Shown here piece after piece: positions 35,500 through 44,946 of a stretch of DNA of 64,000 bases (position 1 is its first letter; every line of letters begins with the position of its first letter). Position numbers and translations under genes: made by a program. The notes beneath the pieces are model-generated. The model did no database searches. It saw nothing but the letters and a program-made list of their open reading frames with translations, and had not been told where the DNA came from. This stretch comes from Mycolicibacterium rhodesiae NBB3 (lineage in GTDB: Bacteria > Actinomycetota > Actinomycetes > Mycobacteriales > Mycobacteriaceae): assembly GCF_000230895.2 (NCBI RefSeq), contig NC_016604.1:3720001-3784000 (forward strand). Reading direction: 5' to 3'.

Positions 35500-36018
35500 C
35501 TACCTCGGCACGTGGAAGTCGACCAGCGCGGCGCTGTTCAGCGTCAGCCGATCCCAACTCTGGCCGGTACGCAGCACTGCGATCGCCGAGGTCGGGTACT
35601 TCGCCAGGATGCGATCGGCCGCGGCATCATTGCTGCCTTCCTCGGTGGCCAATCCGAGCGAAAGAGCGGACATTGTGGGTTCGTGCCCGATGACGAGCAG
35701 GGTCGACACGTCGCCGTCGAATCGTGAGGCGACCCGGTTGATTTCGTCGATCACCGTGCCGGGTGTCGACTCGTAGAGACGATCGACGAACTCGACGGGC
35801 GCGTCGATGCGGGTCCGCTCCAGCGTCTCGCGGGTGCGCTTGGCCGTCGAACACAGCACCGCATCCACTGCGGGGGCGTGCGCACGCAGCCAGTCGCCGG
35901 CCAGTGCGGCCTCCCGAATGCCGCGAGGGGCGAGAGGGCGCTCGTGGTCAGCGACACCGGGTGGGTAGTCCGACTTGGCGTGACGGAGCAGCAACAACGT
36001 GCGGAAGGAGTCGCTCAC
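35500..36018 (-). CDS. sixA: SixA-type histidine phosphatase
   Basis: 172 codons. RHG motif at the N-terminus LLLLRHAKSDYPPG (catalytic His13), RTRETLERT, and a second catalytic His in LLVIGHEPTMSALS. SixA phosphatases dephosphorylate phosphohistidine on HPt or PTS proteins; the target here is unknown. Position matches Rv1276c. Confidence 0.9.
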   Translation of the reverse strand: MSDSFRTLLLLRHAKSDYPPGVADHERPLAPRGIREAALAGDWLRAHAPAVDAVLCSTAKRTRETLERTRIDAPVEFVDRLYESTPGTVIDEINRVASRFDGDVSTLLVIGHEPTMSALSLGLATEEGSNDAAADRILAKYPTSAIAVLRTGQSWDRLTLNSAALVDFHVPR

Positions 36019-36070
36019 CGTCTCACCGTAGAGGTCACCGGCCTACGAGGTGTTGTAGTACTCCCAACGG

Positions 36071-36076
36071 TAAGGT
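36071..36076 (+). promoter_or_regulatory. -10 box TAAGGT, leaderless
   Basis: TAAGGT, 7 nt, GTG 36084. Confidence 0.45.
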
Positions 36077-36083
36077 TCGTCGG

Positions 36084-36629
36084 GTGAGTACGCCGCAGTC
36101 GCGGGCCCGTTGGGTGCGTGGAGCCCTGGTGGGGGCATGCGCGGCCGTGGTCACAGTCGGCGCCCACGCCGCTGCGGGCGGAGTCATCCCACTTGGCGGT
36201 CGGCTCGTCGCCTCGATGCTGGTGTGCGCGATCGTCGGTGCGCTGCTGTCCGCCGTGCCACTGGAGGGGCGGCGTGGACGGATCCTCGGCGTGGTCGGTG
36301 CCCTCACCGTCGCGCAGTCGCTCGGTCACCTCACGTTGATGGCGTCGGCGCCACATCATCACGGCGACACGCTGGGTGTGACGCCGATGATGGCTGCCGC
36401 GCATCTCGCGGCCGCCGTGGTGCTCGGTGTCGCGATCACCACCGTCGAATATCTGTATGTCGTTTGCGAGTCGGTGCTGTGCTGGTTGCGGCTGTTCGCG
36501 ATGCGTGCGCTGCGGCCTGCTGCGCGCATGCTGGCGCTGACGACCAATGTCGTTGTCGCGCAGTCGGTGCCGAGATGCTCCGGCCTCGGCATGCGCGCGC
36601 CACCGCGGCGCGCTGCGCTGGCCTCATAG
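36084..36629 (+). CDS. Small polytopic membrane protein
   Basis: 181 codons from GTG 36084. Four to five hydrophobic segments; a loop APHHHGDTLGVTPMMAAAH carries three consecutive His and two Met, a possible metal site. Basic C-terminus. Family not recognised. Precedes the PepSY gene on the same strand by 260 bp, with a stem-loop between. Confidence 0.7.
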   Translation: MSTPQSRARWVRGALVGACAAVVTVGAHAAAGGVIPLGGRLVASMLVCAIVGALLSAVPLEGRRGRILGVVGALTVAQSLGHLTLMASAPHHHGDTLGVTPMMAAAHLAAAVVLGVAITTVEYLYVVCESVLCWLRLFAMRALRPAARMLALTTNVVVAQSVPRCSGLGMRAPPRRAALAS

Positions 36630-36663
36630 GGAGCTAGAAGTTTTCACGCTGCAACAGCCCTGA

Positions 36664-36702
36664 CGGGTTGATTGCACGCACCTGGTGCGGGTAATCAACC
36701 CG
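36664..36702. terminator. Stem-loop with 10-bp perfect stem
   Basis: CGGGTTGATT (36664-36673) pairs with AATCAACCCG (36693-36702); the 19-nt loop contains a further GCAC/GTGC pairing. It lies 34 bp after the small membrane protein stop. No T-run follows, so terminator function is tentative; an operator for the PepSY gene is the alternative. The rest of the gap to 36891 shows no gene. Confidence 0.45.
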
Positions 36703-36891
36703 CTAAGCGCGCAGCAAGTTCCTAGCGGTCGTTCTTTCACATCACAGCAGCGTTCCGGTGAGCCGAATCGCTGCAGTCATCTGCTTGTTCAGCGCCGATT
36801 CGTTGCGCTGGAACAGATTCCCGTTCTGGCTGTGATCAAAGGATTTGAAACAAGTGATCAACACACCACGCATAGTGCTTGGCAGTTCGCA

Positions 36892-38502
36892 ATGAGACCC
36901 GCAAAGCGTCGCGCTGATGCGGTTGCGCTGAGGCGCATCTGGCGCCTGCATTTCTGGGTGGGCCTTTTCGCGGCGCCGGCCCTGGTGCTGCTTGCGTGTT
37001 CTGGGCTCGTGATCCTGTACACCCAGCCGATCAACGACTGGTTGCACCGCGATCTCTACGTCGTCGCCTCTGGACCGGAGACGATTCCGCTCGACGACCA
37101 GATCGCCGTCTCCGAGCGAAACGTCGGCGCCGACTACATCCTCGACGCCGTCATCCCACCCGCGGGCCCGGAGAGTTCGACTCGAGTCGACTTTCTGCCT
37201 CCGAATGCACTCTCGCTCCCCGCGGGCGAAGCCGACCTGACCCAGGTGTTCGTCGACCCGTACAACGGGCGGTATCTGGGCCAGCGCAGTGAGCTGTCCG
37301 GCCTCGTCGGGTGGGCCAATCAGCTGCACCGGCTGTTCGGCAACGACGGGCCACAAGTGCACCTGCCGTCCCTCGGACATCTGATCGCGCCGTCGTCCTA
37401 TCCCGACGCCACCATTGCCGTCGGGGTCGGAAATCTCTGGATGGAACTCACGGCGGTCTGGATCCTGGTGCTGATGGCCAGCGGGATCTACCTGTGGTGG
37501 CCGCGGGCGATCGAGGCCACCAAGCCGCTGCTGAGGATCCGATGGGCAAGAGGCGGGCGGGTCCGGTGGCGAGATCTGCATGCCCTCACCGGTGTGGTGA
37601 TCGCCGTCGTCCTGATCTGCTACGTGCTCTCGGGGTTGACATGGTCGCGTTACTGGGGTGAGAACTGGCGGGCCGTGACGGCCGCCGTCACTCCATCGAC
37701 CGAGGTGGACGCACCCTCGACGATGGCGAGGATGGGCGACTACGACCGCCTCGGCCGGCGCATCTCCTGGGCGGCGACCGACGACCCGGTCTACTCCTCT
37801 GCCACCGATGGCGCTCGAGTGCCTGCGCGTTTGTCGTTCGCCGACATCGACAGGCTCGCCAAGGGCGAGCACATGGTCCCCGGCTTCGCGATCATCCCGC
37901 CGGTGAATGTGACCGAGAACGGTCAGACGGTGTACGGCAGTTTCACGGTGGTCAATGCGTGGCCGCAGAAGCTCTCGGAGCAGCGGACGCTGTACCTCAA
38001 CCAGTTCACCGGGCGGACCATCACCAACGCCACCGCTGAACACGACGGCGCGCTGTCGCGACTGACCAGCTTCGGGATCGCCATGCACATGGGTAACCAA
38101 CTCGGGCTGCTGACCCGCATCGTGGCCACTCTCGCGTGCCTCGGGATCCTCGCAAGTGCGTTGACCGGGCTGTTGATGTGGTGGAGTCGTCGTCCCTCCG
38201 GACACAGCGGGGTGCCCGGTCCGGTCAGCGATGTCACGCGCGCCAACACGCCGAGGAGTGCGGTGATCGCGGTGTCGCTTGGCGTAGTCGTTCTCGGGAT
38301 CGTGTTCCCGGTGTTCGGGGTGTCCGTGCTCGTCGTACTCGCGGTGGAAGCCGTCATGGCCAGACGCCCACGGAAGCGTGAGCCCGACACTGCGCGTGAT
38401 GCTGAGGAGGCGAAGGCGTTTCGCGCTCCTGCCCGGCGTTGCCGCCGCCCGCGGATACCTCGGCCAGTCGCTTCTCGAGTCGGCGCGATGATCCGCCGCT
38501 GA
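36892..38502 (+). CDS. PepSY-associated transmembrane protein (PiuB family)
   Basis: 536 codons from ATG 36892. First helix in WRLHFWVGLFAAPALVLLACSG, a hallmark of PepSY_TM proteins, then an outside PepSY region with FVDPYNGRYLG, further helices (IYLWWPRAIEA, DLHALTGVV) and late YLNQFTGRTITNAT and MHMGNQLGLLTRI. Basic C-terminal tail. These proteins occur with iron or flavin redox uptake and act as membrane reductase-like components in some systems; the role here is unproven. Confidence 0.88.
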   Translation: MRPAKRRADAVALRRIWRLHFWVGLFAAPALVLLACSGLVILYTQPINDWLHRDLYVVASGPETIPLDDQIAVSERNVGADYILDAVIPPAGPESSTRVDFLPPNALSLPAGEADLTQVFVDPYNGRYLGQRSELSGLVGWANQLHRLFGNDGPQVHLPSLGHLIAPSSYPDATIAVGVGNLWMELTAVWILVLMASGIYLWWPRAIEATKPLLRIRWARGGRVRWRDLHALTGVVIAVVLICYVLSGLTWSRYWGENWRAVTAAVTPSTEVDAPSTMARMGDYDRLGRRISWAATDDPVYSSATDGARVPARLSFADIDRLAKGEHMVPGFAIIPPVNVTENGQTVYGSFTVVNAWPQKLSEQRTLYLNQFTGRTITNATAEHDGALSRLTSFGIAMHMGNQLGLLTRIVATLACLGILASALTGLLMWWSRRPSGHSGVPGPVSDVTRANTPRSAVIAVSLGVVVLGIVFPVFGVSVLVVLAVEAVMARRPRKREPDTARDAEEAKAFRAPARRCRRPRIPRPVASRVGAMIRR

Positions 38503-38587
38503 CCGCGCCGCGCCTCACCGGACTTGTCGGCTGCCAGACCTACACTCGCGATGCCTGGCAAAGACACACGGAAGGGGATGGGCCGAG

Positions 38588-39736
38588 ATGCGATTCGTAC
38601 ACACAGCCGACTGGCAGCTCGGCATGACCCGCTACTTCCTCAACGGTGAGGCGCAGCCGCGTTATTCGGCCGCGCGCCGTGATGTCGTGGCCGGCTTGAA
38701 GCAGCTGACCGCGCACACCGGGGCCGAGTTCGTCGTCGTGGCGGGCGATGTCTTCGAGCACAATCAACTGGCTCCCCGCGACATCAGCCAGTCGCTGGAG
38801 GCGATTCGCGGTATCGGCGTTCCCGTCTACCTGCTGCCGGGCAATCATGATCCGCTCGACGCGTCGTCGGTCTACACCAGCCCGCTGTTCCTCGCGGAGT
38901 GCCCTGACAACGTGACGGTCCTCGACAAGCCCGGTGTGCACCAGGTGCGGCCCGGGCTGGAGCTCGTCGCGGCACCGTGGACGTCCAAGGCCCCGGTTGA
39001 CGATCCGGTCGCCTCCGTGCTCGATGATCTGCCTGCCGACGGAACCGCCCGCATCGTCGTCGGCCACGGCGGCGTCGACATCTTCGTTCCGGACAAGGAC
39101 CGGCCGTCGCTGATTCGGTTGGCGGCGCTGGAGGCCGCCATCGCCCGCGGCGCCGTGCACTATGTCGCGTTGGGCGACAAACACTCTCGTATGCAGGTTG
39201 GATCCAGCGGCCGCATCTGGTACTCGGGCTCGCCGGAGGTCACCAACTACGACGACATCGAGACCGATCCCGGGCACGTGCTGGTGGTCGACATCGACGA
39301 GGCCGATCCGGGCTCGCCGGTCCGCGTCGAACCGCACAAGGTCGGTCGGTGGCGGTTCGTGACGCTGCGTCGCTGCGTGGACAGCAGCCGCGACATCGCC
39401 GATCTCGACCTCAATCTGGATCTGCTGCCGGACAAGGACCGCACGGTGGTGCGCGTCGGGCTGACGGGTTCATTGACGGTGACCGACAAGGCCGCACTCG
39501 ATGCGTGCCTCGACAAGTACTCGCGGCTGTTCGCCGCACTCACCCTGTGGGACAAGCAGTCTGACATCGCGGTGACACCCGCCGACGGTGAATTCGACGA
39601 CCTCGGGATCGGTGGCTTTGCCGCGGCGGCGGTCGACGAGTTGGTCATTGCGGCGCGGTCCGACGGGGACGACGCCGACGATGCCCGCGCGGCGCTGGCG
39701 CTGCTGTTGCGGCTGGCCGACAGGGGTGTGGCGTGA
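38588..39736 (+). CDS. SbcD-like calcineurin-family DNA nuclease (Rv1277 type)
   Basis: 382 codons. Metallophosphatase motifs in order: HTADWQLG (His5, Asp8), GDVFE, GNHD, VVGHGG, GDKH. The Mre11/SbcD fold; forms a complex with the downstream ATPase. The GTG of the partner overlaps this stop (GTGA), so the two are co-translated. Probable role: DNA end or hairpin processing. Confidence 0.9.
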   Translation: MRFVHTADWQLGMTRYFLNGEAQPRYSAARRDVVAGLKQLTAHTGAEFVVVAGDVFEHNQLAPRDISQSLEAIRGIGVPVYLLPGNHDPLDASSVYTSPLFLAECPDNVTVLDKPGVHQVRPGLELVAAPWTSKAPVDDPVASVLDDLPADGTARIVVGHGGVDIFVPDKDRPSLIRLAALEAAIARGAVHYVALGDKHSRMQVGSSGRIWYSGSPEVTNYDDIETDPGHVLVVDIDEADPGSPVRVEPHKVGRWRFVTLRRCVDSSRDIADLDLNLDLLPDKDRTVVRVGLTGSLTVTDKAALDACLDKYSRLFAALTLWDKQSDIAVTPADGEFDDLGIGGFAAAAVDELVIAARSDGDDADDARAALALLLRLADRGVA

Positions 39737-42354
39737 AACTGCATCGCATGGTTCTGACCAACTATCGCGGCATCACCCACCGCGAGATCGAGTTCCCCGA
39801 TCGCGGTGTGGTGGTGGTGAGCGGCGCCAACGAGATCGGCAAGTCGTCGATGATCGAGGCGTTGGACCTCCTGCTCGAGGCCAAGGACCGGTCGTCGAAG
39901 AAAGAGATCAAGCAGGTCAAGCCGACGCACGCCGACGTCGGCGCCGAGATCACCGCCGAAATATCCACCGGGCCTTATCGATTCGTCTATCGCAAGCGAT
40001 TCCACAAGCGATGCGAGACGGAGCTGACGGTGCTGGCACCTCGGCGTGAGCAGCTGACCGGCGACGAGGCCCACGACCGGGTCCGGGCCATGCTGGACGA
40101 GACCGTCGATACCTGCCTGTGGCAGGCGCAACGGATCATGCAGACCGCCTCCACCGGCGCGGTGGACCTGTCGGGCTGCGATGCGCTGTCGCGCGCGCTG
40201 GACATCGCAGCCGGGGAGGCCGTGGAACTGTCGGGCGGCGAACCCCTTCTCGTCGACCGGATCGAGGCGGAGTATCTCGGCTACTTCACCAGGACAGGCC
40301 GCCCCACCGGGCAGTGGGCCGCCGCGACGACCCGGCTGCGCTCCGCCGACGATGAGGTGGCCCGGTGCGCGGCCGCCATGGCGGAGGTCGACGATGCGGT
40401 CCGGCGGCATACCGAACTCACCCCGGAGCTGGCCCGGCTGACCGCCGAGCGCGCCGACGCCGCCGAACGACTCGCGACGGCCAAAGCCGCGGCCGACGCG
40501 GTAGCCGCGCTCGCCGGCCAGCTCAAGCAGGCGGAGCAGGTCGCTTCGGCCGCGGACGCCATCCGCACGGCGTCGGTCGCCGCTGTCGACGGACGGCGCA
40601 AGCTGGCCGAGCAGATCGACGAGCGGGCCGCGGCGATCGTCGAGCTCGAAGCGGCGGCCTCAGCTGCCGCGGAGGCCCTGGGCAGCGCCGCAGAGGTCCA
40701 GCAGGCGGCCGACATCCTGGCCGAGCAGGCACGGACGGCGATGTCCACCGCGCAGGTGCGTGCCGAGACGGCCCGTCGCAACGTCGACCAGCTGGCGGCC
40801 CGTGACGAAGCCGACCGGGTGGCCTCATTGCTCGCCAAGATCGCAGGGGCACAACGCGATCTGGATCGCACCGACGCCGAGCTCGCGGGTATCGCGCTGA
40901 CCGGTGCGGGTATGCGGGCCATCGAGACCGCGCAGGCCGCGGTCGACGTGGCCGTCGGTCAGGTCGAGCTGGTGTCCGCGCAGGTGGAATTGGTCGCGAT
41001 CGGTGACATCGAGGTGCGGCTGGACGGCCAGTCGCACACCCTTGCCGCGGGCCAGAAATGGGCAACGAGCGTCAGCGCGCAGACGGACATCGAAGTCCCG
41101 GGTGTACTGACCGCACGCGTGGCGCCGGGCACGCCGGCGTCGCAGACACAGGCCAAACTTGCTGCTGCACAAGAGGTTCTGGCGTCGGCCCTGTTAGCCG
41201 CCGGTGTTACCGACGTAGCGGCAGCGCGCACCCTCGATCAGCGGCGTCAACTACTGCTGGCCAACCGGGATCGCCTGGCCAGCCGGATCGAGGCGTTGAC
41301 CGGCGATGCATCCGTCGCCCGGCTGCAGGCCCGGCTGGCCGAGTTGACCGCACGGCAACCCGCCGCCGCTGACCTCTTCGGAATCGACCCCGATGCCGCG
41401 CGTGCCGAACTCGACGCGGCGACGGCCGCCGTCACCCAGGCCATCGCGGACTGCGACAAACACCGCAAGGTCGCTGAGGCGGCGGCAAAACAATTGGGGG
41501 AGCGTGAGACCCGCGCTGCTCTGCTGCGCGACAAGCTGGCCACCGAGCACGGCCAGATCACGCTCGCCCGTGACGAACTCGCGCGCCAGCGTGCGGAAAT
41601 CACTGATGACGAGTTGACCGTCAAGGCCGACGCGCACGCCGAAGAGGCGCGTCGCGCGAGTGTCCTCGTCGCTGAACTCAGCGCTGAGCTCGCGGGCGCG
41701 GCGCCAGACACCGTCGCCGCCACACTCAGCGAGGCGGCCCGCCGCGCCGAGGCGGTAGACCGCAGCCACGATGACGTCGCAGAGGCATTGCGCGAGGTGA
41801 AGACACAGCTGAAGGTGTACGGCACCGAAGGGCGCAAGGGACAACTCGACGCCGCGGAAACCGAACGCGAGCACGCCGAAGCGGAGTACCTGCGGGTGCA
41901 ACGGCGCGCCCGTGCCGCCGAGCTGCTGCGGTCGGTGATCACACGGCACCGCGACGCCACCCGGTTGCGCTACGTCGACCCGTTCCGCAGCGAGGTGGAA
42001 CGGCTCGGCCGCCTGGTGTTCGGCTCCAGCTTCGAGGTCGAGATCGACAGTGACCTGAAGATCTGCAGCCGCACGGTGTCGGGCCGCACGGTGCCGTACG
42101 AGTCGTTGTCCGGCGGGGCCAAGGAGCAGTTGGGCATCGTCGCTCGGCTGGCAGGCGCGGCGCTGGTCGCCAAGGAAGACACCGTCCCCGTGGTGATCGA
42201 CGACGCGCTGGGGTTCACCGACGCCGATCGCCTCGTCAAGATGGGTGCGGTGTTCAATGCGGTGGGCGGCGACGGGCAGGTGATCGTCCTGACCTGCAGC
42301 CCGCAGCGCTACGCCGCCGTCGACGGCGCCCACCACATCGCGCTGACCTCCTGA
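39733..42354 (+). CDS. SbcC/Rad50-like ATPase (Rv1278 type)
   Basis: 873 codons, GTG start. N-terminal Walker A GANEIGKSSMIEAL, then an Ala/Glu/Arg-rich coiled-coil middle (about 180-690) and a C-terminal lobe with signature LSGGAKEQLGIVARL and Walker B VPVVIDDALGFTD. In Walker B an Asp replaces the usual Glu. Shorter than E. coli SbcC (about 1,048 aa). Works with the overlapping nuclease gene. Confidence 0.92.
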   Translation: MKLHRMVLTNYRGITHREIEFPDRGVVVVSGANEIGKSSMIEALDLLLEAKDRSSKKEIKQVKPTHADVGAEITAEISTGPYRFVYRKRFHKRCETELTVLAPRREQLTGDEAHDRVRAMLDETVDTCLWQAQRIMQTASTGAVDLSGCDALSRALDIAAGEAVELSGGEPLLVDRIEAEYLGYFTRTGRPTGQWAAATTRLRSADDEVARCAAAMAEVDDAVRRHTELTPELARLTAERADAAERLATAKAAADAVAALAGQLKQAEQVASAADAIRTASVAAVDGRRKLAEQIDERAAAIVELEAAASAAAEALGSAAEVQQAADILAEQARTAMSTAQVRAETARRNVDQLAARDEADRVASLLAKIAGAQRDLDRTDAELAGIALTGAGMRAIETAQAAVDVAVGQVELVSAQVELVAIGDIEVRLDGQSHTLAAGQKWATSVSAQTDIEVPGVLTARVAPGTPASQTQAKLAAAQEVLASALLAAGVTDVAAARTLDQRRQLLLANRDRLASRIEALTGDASVARLQARLAELTARQPAAADLFGIDPDAARAELDAATAAVTQAIADCDKHRKVAEAAAKQLGERETRAALLRDKLATEHGQITLARDELARQRAEITDDELTVKADAHAEEARRASVLVAELSAELAGAAPDTVAATLSEAARRAEAVDRSHDDVAEALREVKTQLKVYGTEGRKGQLDAAETEREHAEAEYLRVQRRARAAELLRSVITRHRDATRLRYVDPFRSEVERLGRLVFGSSFEVEIDSDLKICSRTVSGRTVPYESLSGGAKEQLGIVARLAGAALVAKEDTVPVVIDDALGFTDADRLVKMGAVFNAVGGDGQVIVLTCSPQRYAAVDGAHHIALTS

Positions 42355-42541
42355 GCGCTTCTCTGGCGAGCTGGGCTCTCCGGAGATAGGGGAACGCAAA
42401 GTGCGCGTGTCGCACGGCGTGTCGATTGCAATGTTCAGCTGTGGATCGACGAGCAGACGCATACGCCCTGAATTGGCCAGTTGAGAACCACCCGCGAGGC
42501 CCAACTCGCGCGAAGGAGCCTCGGCGGGACCGCATGGCTCC

Positions 42542-42547
42542 TAGACT
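42542..42547 (+). promoter_or_regulatory. -10 box TAGACT for the GMC oxidoreductase, leaderless
   Basis: TAGACT, 7 nt, GTG 42555. The rest of the 200-bp gap (42355-42541) shows no gene. Confidence 0.5.
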
Positions 42548-42554
42548 CCGGCGA

Positions 42555-44093
42555 GTGGATGCCGACTACATCGTCGTGGGAACGGGCTCTGCCGGATCGG
42601 TAGTGGCCAACCGCCTCAGCGCGGATCCGTCCGCCAGCGTCGTGGTGCTCGAAGCCGGGCCTAAGGACAAGGACAAGTTCATCCACATTCCGGCGGGCTT
42701 CTCCAAGCTCATGCGCAGCCCGGTTGACTGGGATTACCTGACCGAGCCGCAGAAAGAACTCGACGGACGCGAGATCTATTGGCCGCGAGGCAGAATGCTC
42801 GGCGGCTCGTCGTCGATGAACGCGATGATGTGGGTGCGCGGCTTCGCCGCGGACTACGACGAGTGGGGTGCCGCCGCCGGTGATCAGTGGGACTACGCGC
42901 ACCTCGAACCCTATCTGCGGCGCATCGAGAGCGGCCCGCTGTCGATCGCGCGCCAGCGAAGCCCGCGTACGTCCACCGCCGCCTGGCTCAGAGCCGTCGA
43001 GGAATGTGGGTATCCAGTCGAGGAACCCAACCAGGCTGAGCCACAGGGATTCTGCGAAACGCGCGTGACGCAGCGCCGCGGCGCGAGGTGGAGCACTGCA
43101 GACGCGTACCTGCGACCCGCGCTCAAGCGGCCTAACCTCACGCTGCTGACCGAAGCCACCGTGACGAAGGTGCTCTTCGACGGGCGCCGTGCCGCCGGTG
43201 TCGAGTTCGACAAGAGCGGAAACAGGCAGGTGGTGCGGGCACGGCGCGAGGTGGTGCTGTGCGGTGGGGCGATCAACAGCCCGCAATTGTTGATGCTCTC
43301 CGGAATAGGCGATCGCGACCAGATCGGCGAGCACGGCATCGACACGCTTGTGCAGTCACCGGGTGTCGGCGCCAACCTGATGGATCACCTGGTCGTTCCG
43401 CTGGGCTTCGACGTCCCGAACGACACACTCTTCGCGGCCGAGAAGCCACTTGAACTTCTCAACTACCTCATCCGCAGACGCGGCATGCTCACGTCCAACG
43501 TCGGCGAGGCCTACGGGTTCGTGAAGAGCCGCCCCGATCTCGAATTGCCCGATCTCGAGCTGATCTTCGCTCCCGCCCCGTACTTCGAGGAGGGCCTCGG
43601 CGACCCGTACCCGAACCACGCGGTCGTCATGGGTCCGATCCTGCTGAAGCCCTACAGCAGCGGCACCATCACGCTGCGGTCCGCCGACCCGAAGGACAAG
43701 CCGATCATCGATCCGCGTTATCTCACCGACCCCGCGGGTGCAGATCGCGAGGCGTTGATGTCGGGCCTGCGCATGTGCGCGACGATCGCGAAATCGCCCG
43801 CGCTGAGCGGCATCATCGGGAAGATCGCTCGACCTCTCAACGCCACGGTCCTGGACGACGACACGTTGGACCGGGCACTGAACTCGTTGTCGCACACGCT
43901 CTATCACCCCGTCGGGACGTGCCGGATGGGTGGCGACGAGGCGAGCGTCGTCGACCCGCAGTTGCGGGTCCGCGGTGTCGAAGGCCTGCGCGTCGCAGAC
44001 GCATCGGTGATGCCGACGATCATCCGCGGGCACACCCACGCCCCCAGCGTGCTGATCGGCGAAAAGGCGGCAGACCTCATCCGGTCGGCGTAA
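42555..44093 (+). CDS. GMC-family FAD oxidoreductase (choline dehydrogenase-like, Rv1279 type)
   Basis: 512 codons from GTG 42555 (VDADYIVVGTGSAGS). FAD Rossmann GTGSAGSVVANRLS, GMC signatures RGRMLGGSSSMNAMMWVRG and GAINSPQLLMLSGIG, and C-terminal catalytic His region LYHPVGTCRMGGD plus GHTHAPSVLIGEKAADLI. Oxidises an alcohol; the substrate is not defined by sequence. Same neighbours as Rv1279. Confidence 0.92.
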   Translation: MDADYIVVGTGSAGSVVANRLSADPSASVVVLEAGPKDKDKFIHIPAGFSKLMRSPVDWDYLTEPQKELDGREIYWPRGRMLGGSSSMNAMMWVRGFAADYDEWGAAAGDQWDYAHLEPYLRRIESGPLSIARQRSPRTSTAAWLRAVEECGYPVEEPNQAEPQGFCETRVTQRRGARWSTADAYLRPALKRPNLTLLTEATVTKVLFDGRRAAGVEFDKSGNRQVVRARREVVLCGGAINSPQLLMLSGIGDRDQIGEHGIDTLVQSPGVGANLMDHLVVPLGFDVPNDTLFAAEKPLELLNYLIRRRGMLTSNVGEAYGFVKSRPDLELPDLELIFAPAPYFEEGLGDPYPNHAVVMGPILLKPYSSGTITLRSADPKDKPIIDPRYLTDPAGADREALMSGLRMCATIAKSPALSGIIGKIARPLNATVLDDDTLDRALNSLSHTLYHPVGTCRMGGDEASVVDPQLRVRGVEGLRVADASVMPTIIRGHTHAPSVLIGEKAADLIRSA

Positions 44094-44111
44094 CTCCGTC
44101 GGCCAACGCCA

Positions 44112-44348
44112 ATCGATGTTGATGCCGAAGTTGCACGTGTCGACGTACGTGAGCAGCGTGATGTTGACTGCTGCCCCGATCGTCGGACCGAACGCAAACT
44201 GGGCGAGCACCGACGCGCCCCCGAGGCTCACGCGAACCGGGATCCCCGGCAAGTCGCTGGCGACGAAGTCGACGTGGCGGAGGACCGAGCCGTCGGCCTC
44301 TGTGCGCAGACTGACCGCCATCGCCCACGTGAATGCACCGGCATTTCA
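44112..44348 (-). pseudogene. C-terminal remnant of a WS/DGAT wax ester synthase
   Basis: After an in-frame TGA at 44346-44348 the minus strand reads AGAFTWAMAVSLRTEADG, then SDLPGIPVRVSLGGASVLAQ and FAFGPTIGAAVNITLLTY, then VDTCNFGINID. These are conserved C-terminal blocks of mycobacterial WS/DGAT (Tgs) proteins. Homology stops at about 44112 and the N-terminal HHxxxDG acyltransferase half is absent. The remaining 44349-44481 shows no gene. Confidence 0.7.
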
Positions 44349-44481
44349 CATGAAGTCGGACATCGCGTCGTCCAGCCTCAAGCTATGACTTCGACAGGGC
44401 CGCAGTCGTACTAAGAGCGCGGCTCGGGACCTTGTTCCCTCGAACCGGGTACCGAGGTCACACACGACATGTCGTCGTTCC

Positions 44482-44895
44482 CTAGGCGGTCGGGTCGGGC
44501 TCTGACTGCAAGGACTTGCGAGTCGCGCTGGCCAGCACTTCAGGGCCGGTTCTCAACGCCTTGCGCCACGGTGCGACGCCGTCGATCTCGATTTCGATGG
44601 TGAAGCTCAGCACCGTCCGGATGAGGACGATCATTCCCAGAATGGCGGCATCGGTCAGCGACGGTCGAGACGTGACCGTCTTGACAATGTCGGCCGCGAC
44701 AAGCAATTCGAGGCCGAGAAGAATTGCTCCCCCCAATGACTGCCGCAACGTAGTGAATGAGCGAACACCGCTTCTGGTGCGCGTCCACGTGATCACCGAC
44801 AGCGCGAACGCGAACACGAACCCGACAACCATCGATGAGACGCCGAGCACCTCGAACGCCTTGGTCGCCCATTCGAAGAACTCTTCGCTACGCAT
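44482..44895 (-). CDS. DUF1622 membrane protein
   Basis: 137 codons. Three hydrophobic helices; the DUF1622 core is LGGAILLGLELLVAADIVKT and GMIVLIRTVLSFTIEIEIDG, with a soluble C-terminus. Function unknown. Divergent from the peptidase gene by 51 bp. Confidence 0.88.
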   Translation of the reverse strand: MRSEEFFEWATKAFEVLGVSSMVVGFVFAFALSVITWTRTRSGVRSFTTLRQSLGGAILLGLELLVAADIVKTVTSRPSLTDAAILGMIVLIRTVLSFTIEIEIDGVAPWRKALRTGPEVLASATRKSLQSEPDPTA

Positions 44896-44946
44896 CGTTT
44901 CGCGACTCTATAGAACCTGGGCGCGTGAAGGGCAGAATGTAAGCCG

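Noticed and set aside
36685..36891. 69-residue extension of the PepSY gene
   Set aside because: It crosses the stem-loop region and has no membrane or PepSY features; ATG 36892 precedes the first conserved helix.
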